From contig CM061536.1 in the NCBI GenBank assembly GCA_030545055.2, forward strand, positions 96,323,396-96,387,395: a DNA stretch of 64,000 nucleotides. The letters run 5' to 3'. The stretch's first letter is position 1. Each line of letters starts with the position of its first letter. Of this stretch, positions 56,909 through 64,000 are shown one piece after another. This DNA is from Neoaliturus tenellus. Lineage: Eukaryota; Arthropoda; Insecta; Hemiptera; Cicadellidae. The position numbers and the translations under genes are program-made. Under the pieces are notes generated by a model, which was given only the letters and a program-made list of their open reading frames with translations, ran no database searches and was not told the origin of the DNA.

Positions 56909-59687
56909 GTAGGAGAGAAGAAAAACTATATAAGACAGTTACAAAGTTGGAATTTTAGACTAGAGTGGAATTTGGTTGTTCAAACATAAAAGGACCAGAG
57001 TAAATGTTATAATTATTCAACATTTTAATTACATTTAATGTTTAGTGGTATTGACTGAAAGAGCAACGAGGTGATTTTAAATTAAAGATGTTTTAATGGC
57101 CCATGATCACTGTGATAACTCCAAAAATCTTTTGCCAAGATTCCCTGAATGTAGAAAAATTCGATACCAGTACATTACCTTACACCTTGACAACCCAGTA
57201 AGTAACTTTTTTCACCGAAATCACTTTGTCAGTTTCAGGCCTACACTTTGACAAGTTTGTTAAAAAGTTTTTCCCTGAAGTTCAAAAACTGAGCAAGCAT
57301 ATATTTAAGTTGGAAGTTTTTACTGAAACATTTACAAACGTGACCATAGTGTAAAAACCTCATTATAGTCTCCCCTTACAGATTTTCAATGTCTGAGTCC
57401 ATTATTCAACAGGATTGCTTAGCAGACAATTTGCTTGAAAATGCTTCTACCACAAGAATTAGTAGCCAAATCGTTTAATGAAACACTTCCTTACATTCAT
57501 TTAATACTTACATTTTGATTCACATTTTTAATAGACACCAATGTTCTTTGATGTACCGTACTGATAACCATGTTTTCAACTCGAGGCATCCAGATGAGTT
57601 GTATCATCCTTATACTGGAACCCTGTTCTAGTTTTGTACACCCAGATATGGTCTGATCATCTCTAGTTGCGAACTTTACTGATGATTGACTCACACTGTT
57701 TTAGGAAGTTTGTGTTATTACTTTCCTACAAGTGGAAACAGATTACTTACCAATCGATTTTACACAAAAGAGGTGTTTAACTTATGTTTGCATCCTTGGG
57801 GTGTAGTTGTGGTGTATATTTATTTTAAGCCAGCTTTGTCAGTGTTGTGGTTTTCACATATATTGCCATTAATCTAATAAAACTCTTTGTTATAAAGCTA
57901 CGTCAAATTGTCACATATAAAGTTTATATGTGACAATTTTTATGTTTATATTATAAACACAAGACGTGTTTAAATGGTTAAAATACACACCATTGTAATT
58001 TTCCCTTTTGGGTTTAAAATCGCCAAATTCGGCCTCTCTGGACACATGTGAGGGCTACATAACTGTCATAACACATAAAAAAAATTATAGATCCAAGATA
58101 ATATCTTAGACACAAGACTAAATTACTTACAGATTCCGTCAAAAACAGCTCAACAATTATTTATAAACGTGGTCAGGACATGTTTATAAATTATCATTGT
58201 AAATTATCAATTATGTTTATAAATTAAATTAGTTAATTTAGTCGTACGTATATTCTCACAGCTCAGGGGCTAAAACAATGAATTATAATATCTTAGAGAT
58301 AATAAAAAATGTTGGCTACTACACAAATCATTAAGGGTTTCTCATTAATCCAGAACGTTGGATGACCATGCTCAATTAAGCGGACTAGTTTAATAAAATT
58401 GAGTGTCATAAACAGTAATTAATTCTTTTTAGGTTATGCATTAAAATAAACTCAAAATCCCTCCTAAATCATGCTTAACAGCACATCAAAGTTTACAAAT
58501 AGAAGAAAGAAGAAAATTCAAATTGTGTTAAAAGTTATTAATTAATTTGTACATTGACTTGAACTGTTTATTTATTTATTATCAGAAAGCGATGACATCA
58601 TAACAGTGACAGGACAGTTTAAAAAATATCTTTAATAAGCGACATGTATTTTTGTACAAAGAACTCCTCCTACAATTTTCAACTGATTTTAATGATTTTG
58701 GTGTCATTGGATAGAGTTTGGCTTGAAGTTGTTTCTAAAGTCAATTGGTGTTATTCAGCCAAATGGAAGACACCTGCATAAAGTTCTTCCCCATTAGAAC
58801 ATTGATAAGAAAATTGAAAGATTTCCAAGTTTATTATCTGTAAGAATTAAACATAGCACACTAGCAGAAACATCTGTCTATTCATTCCAAAACTACGGAG
58901 GATACACTTATTAACAAACTAAGTTAAACAAGTCTATAGCCTAAAATATAAAAAGTATCCAAACTAAACTGCTCAATTTCGAGCAAAAAGTACACTAGTT
59001 TATATAAATATGCATATATAAAAAAATATATAAATCTTGTAATTTATGTTATAAAAATTATATACCAAATTTCACTCTATTCCACTCAAAAGTTAACATA
59101 CTCATCAAGACAGTAAAAGTCCTTTACTAATAGCCATTTTAAAAATTCTTTCTGAATTGCATTGGTGAAAAAATATTTTTAAATTGTTAAGTATTTTTTA
59201 TTTTAAAAAAATTCTTTAAATTGAAAATTTGTTTACTTATATACTAGGGAGAGGTTTAATATAAAACTAGTGGATGACTTACTGCCCTAATAATAGAAAG
59301 TTTTTGCACATACGGTAAATGAATATGGTAAACGCTAAACTCTATTTCATTTATGTTTGATTTACCTATGTATACTTTTTGAAGCTGTGAAAAACTTGTT
59401 GAAAAGTGATCAGCGGTAAACTTTATACATTATTTATCCGGTTCCACCACTCTGAACTGCAAATTATTCGTAAATTTACCAATTTAAGATTTACCGTATG
59501 TTGCAAAAACTCTCTAATATAACTCCTAGTTATGTATACATGTTCAGTTTGACCTTCCATGAACATGGTCATGTTTATTTTTATCCAAAATGCTATTTCC
59601 AATATATATTGATCATAAAGCGTTTAATTTGGACTCTTAAAAGAACCACACCATTGAACTCGTTAAAAAACCATTTTGTGACCGCAG
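56909..59687 (+). other. ERCC5: XPG intron 4 (2.8 kb)
   Basis: Phase 0, GTAGGA to ACCGCAG. Contains a short perfect hairpin at about 57904-57940 (AATTGTCACATATAA facing TTATATGTGACAATT) and reverse copy D of the dispersed repeat (58640-58995). The remainder is AT-rich with nothing recognised. Confidence 0.85.
58640..58995 (-). repeat. Dispersed repeat copy D (inverted)
   Basis: Reverse-strand order matches 52668-53045: TACTTTTTGCTCGAAATTGA near 58990, then CAACTTCAAGCC, GACACCAAAATC and GTAGGAGGAGTTCT near 58665. Confidence 0.6.
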
Positions 59688-59901
59688 GAACTCGGTGACT
59701 TCTCGCAGTACCAGATGTCGCGGCTGCTGAAGCGGCGGTCGGTGCAAGTCTCCTTGGAGGAAGCTGAGAAGGAGATGGGTGGCCGGACGCTGAGCCTGCA
59801 CGATGTGGAGACCCTGCTGGCAGAGGGCGGCATCGAGATCAACCCACAGCTGGGCAAGCGGATAGCCTCGGATGAAGTCACCAGGTTCATATACGTCAGA
59901 G
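59688..59901 (+). CDS. ERCC5: XPG/ERCC5 (mus201) coding exon 5
   Basis: Acceptor ACCGCAG, donor GTCAGT at 59902; 71 codons plus 1 nt, in phase with exon 4. Reads ELGDFSQYQMSRLLKRRSVQ, LEEAEKEMGGRTLSL, VETLLAEGG and RIASDEVTRFIYVRG. The FSxYQ-LLKR, the helical E/K block, and the IASDE-(T/H)RYI-I(K/R) segment are typical of animal XPG in this order. The gene continues past the window; the C-terminal nuclease half is not included. GC-rich minus frames over this exon are shadows. Confidence 0.94.
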
Positions 59902-60207
59902 GTCAGTCGTTGTCAGTAAAACCCCACTTTCAACTCAATGTAGAGGTAGACACTGAAAAGCTGAGTTTCCAGGAACTAACATTGGTTTTGCCATTTACTC
60001 CATAAAGCCATTTTTAATATCAACTCTCAGTGACGACGTGTGTCACATATGATCGAAATAATTTATTCTTTCCTTAGAAAAGCAATTGGCAATAGACTGT
60101 ATTTTTATGTTCATTTAGCAAACGCGTAATGGCGGCTCTGTACCTGGAACTCTAGTAAGATGATTAGTAATCTTAGGTTCTACAAATTAATTGGCTGTGT
60201 CACTCAC

Positions 60208-60348
60208 GCACACCGAGTCTTCTCTCGTGGCCTTTGGTAGGACGGAGGTTGACCCAGAGGACCAAGAGCAGCTGTGGGGCGCCAGATGAGATGCTGGAAG
60301 CGATGGCAGGGGCCCCTGGTACTGCAGCGGCAATGGTGAAGACATCAT
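60208..60348 (-). CDS. Possible first coding exon of an unidentified minus-strand gene
   Basis: Within XPG intron 5, a GC-rich minus-strand frame starts ATGATG at 60348 and ends at a GTGAGT donor (60207). It gives 47 codons rich in P, S and L (MSSPLPLQYQGPLPSLPA, HSCSWSSG). The same frame is open further upstream to 60447. It is out of frame with the Su(H) exon if spliced to the nearest acceptor there, so it is not an obvious Su(H) leader. No partner exon found. Confidence 0.25.
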
Positions 60349-60449
60349 GTCGAGGACCGGCACGGCGCGATATTCCGCACAAATAACACGATCACGTTCA
60401 TTCGTTAATGCAAACTTGCGGGAGCATAATGACACGTAAACTGACAATA

Positions 60450-61142
60450 ACTAGGAGTACGCTTGTTCCGCGCGTATGGGGATGAACGGCTACAAAAAAA
60501 CCGGCAATCCTAGTTCCAAGCTATTTAAAAAAATATCTATATACAGTAACACATATAACAAGATTAAGTAGACCTACATGGAATGTATTAACTACATCAA
60601 AAGGTTTAAAGTTTTATTGTCATTCAAGATCCTTTATTACCAGTACTTTCATTACTCTCTTATTTTATATATTTCTCTTACTATCTTATTAATATCACCG
60701 AAAACATTCGTTAAAATAAAAAATGAGTGAAATGTTTTTAAAACATCAATTTCAGACATTTCTATTCTTGAGTATTTTTTATTTAATCAATGGTTTCGGG
60801 GATAAGGCAGATAAAGTTTGCCCCATGTTATTCTTATGGAACTAAAAATGAACTTTAATTGCCTCTAGCTCTCTAACCGTCAGGTTTAGAGAAAAATGAC
60901 AAGGAATAAAAAGTCTTAAAATTACATTAAAATTTAAAAAAAAGTCATAAGATGTAGGGTGTCCCACAAGAAATTTTAAAGTTGGCCGCCATATTGGAAA
61001 ATGGCGAAACATTTTGAAAAGTGAAATACATACCTGAAAGCAAAATTAAAAAGTAAAGGGGGTCCCCCATAAAAGTATACTGTCAGATATAGAATAAAAA
61101 AGTTAGCTATTGGATCACTTTAGGAAACTCACCCTGTATATA
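60450..61142. other. XPG intron 5, unnamed repeats
   Basis: A short element-like segment from GGGTGTCCCACAAG (60958) to CTCACCCTGTATA (61139) has loosely inverted ends. 60450-60950 shows nothing I recognise. Confidence 0.35.
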
Positions 61143-61428
61143 GAGGGTGTCCAGTTTCCACCTTTACAAACTTTTCCAGGTAATCAAGCATGAAAAACAA
61201 ACAGAAAATCATATAAGCATATGTCCTAAATTGCTTCGTTAAGCCGCTAGCCACCATTTTGTTTTTTACACTTAAGAATTTTTATTTCCGTAATGGGTTA
61301 TTGTATTGAGTTTATATCTGGCATGCACCTTTAATAACACCAATGCTTATTTTCAGAAATAATATTTTTTTCCGATGTGTATTTTCAAAATGGCGGTCAT
61401 TTAAATTTTTAAACTCTAATGGGCGCTT
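61143..61428. repeat. Single arm of the 18191-type foldback family
   Basis: AGGGTGTCCAG, then CATATGTCC, TTGCTTCGTTAAGCCGCTAG, CATTTTGTTTTTTACAC and AAAATGGCGGTCATT match both arms at 18191-19321 without the LINE insert. Confidence 0.65.
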
Positions 61429-61740
61429 TCACACTTGACAACACGACAACGACACGTCAACGACACGATATCGCGACGATATCGTCGAGCACCAAAATCA
61501 ATGTTATCACATGTGCCGTTTTCACACTTGACGACACTCCGCAAAAAAGTCGTTGTCGTGTCGTTGTCGTCGATTGGTGCAACTGACGGTGTCGTCACGA
61601 TATCGTCCCGATATCGTTTGGCAGCATTTTCAATTAGATATTATAGAAGTGTTTCACACTTGACGATTTGTCGGTGTCGGGTCGTTAACGTGTCGTCGTA
61701 GCCCGGCCGGTCGGCGAGCATCGTCCTCCCCACATCAGTC
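61428..61740. repeat. TTTCACACTTGAC-type repeat, multiply inverted
   Basis: TTTCACACTTGACAACACG (61432), TTTTCACACTTGACGACAC (61519) and TTTCACACTTGACGATTTG (61652) are three copies in one direction, with ACGATATCG and GTCGTTGTCGTGTCG pairs inverted between them. It resembles the hairpin MITE style of 46299 and 37607; ends not resolved. Confidence 0.5.
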
Positions 61741-62349
61741 CGGGATGTGTCGGTGCAGTAAACGTTAACGTTTATTTTGAGATTTTTGTATTACTATACT
61801 CTATAACATGATCAATGGTCCTTTTAAGCGATGAAAATTATAATTATAAATTGTTTTCTAGCTTTTATGCAGACTTTCTATCTTCTCTTAATTAAATTAA
61901 GGATTTCTTAGGTTAAATATTTGTTTCTCTCGATATACAACTGGTTATCAAAAGTAATGTGTAACTTTAAAGCTGATGATTTAGTGCGTGTGCGAAAACT
62001 TTATTTACAGCTAGAGCTAAGCTGGCACTTCGGCGTGGCGCGGCAGTGAAGGCGGAAGGTGGTTGAAGCTAGAAAAAGACCTTTCTGCGAACATACCGCT
62101 GCTGCCTCATGGGGTTGGCACCCCCAGACGATGACTAATAGGAGACGATACTGATATGACAAACCACGGTAATTCTTAAATACGCTGCTCTATTGGGATA
62201 ATTTTAAACTTTTTTACATGTTTTGACCAAAACCCTTTTTAAATAGTTTTTTTTAGTATAAATAACTTATATTGATTTTTAATTCTACATTATTCAGGAT
62301 ACATCATACAAATTTTGAGTAAAATTCTTATTATAAACAAAAATTTACG

Positions 62350-62420
62350 ATTCAATCAATCAATCAATCAAAAAGTGCGTTTATTTGATAGTACATGAGT
62401 TTACAAACAGTGCAGGGTGT
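62350..62420 (-). repeat. LINE 3' tail, minus strand
   Basis: The minus strand reads CAAATAAACGCACTTTTTGA, then TTGATTGATTGATTGA, the same tail type as the LINE ending at 44817. No coding part was found upstream. Confidence 0.5.
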
Positions 62421-62530
62421 CTAGTAGTCTTGAAAATCTGGAAAGTCTTGAATTAGTATTGAATTTAATAACGGTCTTGAAAAGTCTGGAATTAGTCTTG
62501 AATTTTCAGTCTAGTCTTGAAATTTACAAA
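62418..62530. repeat. GTCTTGAAAA(G)TCT tandem motif repeat
   Basis: CAGGGTGTCTAGTAGTCTTG opens a run of five related AGTCTTGAA(A/T) units. It looks like a subterminal end of a DNA transposon; the opposite end was not found. Confidence 0.4.
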
Positions 62531-63132
62531 AAATTTAACTATGGAGACGCTTGCAATCGCCGATTAAGACGCTGTGATAAAGATTGCTAACCATAGACGC
62601 TTGTAATCCCCAATCAAAACGCTTGCAACTGCAGACCGTAAACAAACGCTCACAATTCTATTAAATAGTCTGTAAAATTTCAAAATTTGTTTACAGTAGA
62701 CAATGTTGGAAAATGAATTTTACTAACATTTGCCTACAAGCTAAACAAAACAAGGAAAAGCAACATTTGAATTATTACCAAATATATGCAATTTTTATGT
62801 GTTCTATAAATTTGCTATCATATTGAATTTTTGGAAGGATTTATATTACCCTATTTATTTTATTAAACTAAACAGAACACAAACCCTATGAAGGACGGAC
62901 AAAGGGTTAAAAAATATAATTACAAACTTGTGCATTATTTTAATTCAAACCATTTAAATTTTCAATGTTGTTGAAGAATTAATAATGCTTCTTCTAAAAA
63001 AGTAATTATTTCGTAGTTTCATCTTAATGGTCCTGTTTTTGACAAAAAATATTACAATTCATTATATTAGCCCCTAAACTGCTACTGAAGACTAAAATAG
63101 TATATACATGCCTTCCTTTGAGTAGCTCAAAT

Positions 63133-63393
63133 TTTGTTGTTGGATATAATCACTACGGTACATGTTTTACTGAGAATATATGCCATTGTCAAGTGATATA
63201 AATAAGAACATAGCCTTCTATCCATCAAAGGATTGGTCAAGGATAAAAAAGACAAAACACGGTAGAAACACAGTTAATTTTGTGTATTTTAATCCTTGAC
63301 CAATCCTTTGATAGATATTATGTTCTTGTATCACTTGACAATGCTGTATTCACAGTGAAACATGTAGTGATTATATCCAACAACAAAATTAAA
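63133..63393. repeat. Long-arm hairpin (foldback MITE)
   Basis: The left arm starts AATTTTGTTGTTGGATATAA and the right arm is its inverse ending TTATATCCAACAACAAAATT. Pairing continues through ATCACTAC, GTCAAGTGATA and the ATCAAAGGATTGGTCAAGGA stretch for about 115 bp with few mismatches; the loop is at about 63255-63285. Confidence 0.75.
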
Positions 63394-63477
63394 GCTGGTC
63401 GATGTAAGGAATGTGTGTACTATTTAAAAACAAATATATATAGGCCTATGTGACAACTATGTAAATAATTTTGTTAA

Positions 63478-64000
63478 CCCTTTGAGTGCCGCAGCGTCTA
63501 CATAGTAGACGTTATAAAATATGCATAAATTGCCGGCATCTACCCAGTAGACGATCCGTATTTTATTATTATTTCATAGAGTACTTATTAGTTTTAATTG
63601 ATTATTAATTTTACGGCATTCTACACGTTCCAAACTTTTGTATAGTCCTGGTTTTTCACTTTCACGGCTTACTTGGAGTCACTTGGCATTATGATAAAAA
63701 TATGACGCAACAGTTTGACAGCTGATTGTTACCCGCTGCAAACAGCTGTGTATTTTGATTAGTTGCATTGTTTACGTTCGTTCTTTTACACTAAAAACTG
63801 TTCCTAATACTTCGTTATTATTGTGTTTAGGGAAATTATTGATTTATCAGTGCTATTGGTTGTATGTTATATGAATATTATTTTTGCTTGTTATATATGT
63901 TATATGTTATTATTGTTTGTAGTGCGTTATAATGTAAATTTTCACTGTAACATAACATATTATGTATGATTTTTGTTCAGTTTTTCGTCTTTTACAAGGT
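63478..64000. mobile_element. Left end of a second piggyBac-like element, cut by window edge
   Basis: TTAA (63474-63477) is followed by CCCTTTGAGTGCCGCAG, then the spaced palindromes CGTCTACATAGTAGACG (63495) and ATCTACCCAGTAGACG (63539). The layout mirrors the 9210-10400 element with a different palindrome. The right end is not within the window. Confidence 0.45.

Noticed and set aside
60208..60348. Distal first exon of Su(H)
   Set aside because: Phase 0 donor joined to the CAG acceptor before 11787 puts Su(H) out of frame, and the distance would span the whole of XPG.

Overview
The window is nuclear DNA from an arthropod, almost certainly an insect. It is AT-rich, has split genes with multi-kilobase introns, and is packed with transposable elements (TEs). 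A hemipteran or another large-genome hemimetabolous insect is my guess; I cannot name the species. Nothing prokaryotic or CRISPR-like is visible.

Two host genes are secure. On the minus strand, 7814-11787 holds Su(H)/RBPJ, the CSL DNA-binding factor of Notch signalling, in two coding exons that join in frame to about 483 aa. On the plus strand, from 24971 to beyond the right edge, lies the 5' part of XPG/ERCC5 (Drosophila mus201), the 3' incision nuclease of nucleotide excision repair. Five coding exons (24971-25058, 33916-34091, 53505-53698, 56710-56908, 59688-59901) join in frame to 290 codons. They carry the XPG-N nuclease half, with acidic residues D30 and D77, and the first part of the spacer region. 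The two genes are divergent, with about 13 kb between their start codons. Two further candidate host exons, both unassigned, lie on the minus strand at 204-457 and 60208-60348.

The rest is intergenic or intronic DNA filled with mobile elements. The best preserved is a complete copia-type (Ty1/copia) LTR retrotransposon at 46950-51923 in XPG intron 2. It has identical 265-bp LTRs, a CACAT target duplication, one open 1405-aa Gag-Pol frame, and a primer site matching the anticodon arm of initiator tRNA-Met, as in Drosophila copia. Many non-autonomous DNA elements can be bounded to the base by terminal inverted repeats (TIRs) and target-site duplications (TSDs): pogo/Tigger-like (2590-3103), hAT-like (5535-6907), piggyBac-like (9210-10400), PIF/Harbinger-like hairpins (37607-37787, 41515-41705, 46299-46477), a mariner-style foldback (21903-23074), an 8-bp-TSD element (26399-27977) and a 9-bp-TSD element (38042-39578). 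There are also Helitron-like copies, tRNA-derived SINEs, several 5'-truncated LINEs and two decayed DDE transposases.

Nesting is extensive: a hairpin MITE inside a Helitron-like copy, a LINE inside a foldback arm, and one dispersed repeat split by two insertions. Paralogous copies elsewhere in the window act as empty-site references for several of these. I found no convincing new gene system. The most notable points are the very young copia insertion, the palindrome-rich piggyBac-like ends and the unassigned exon at 204-457.
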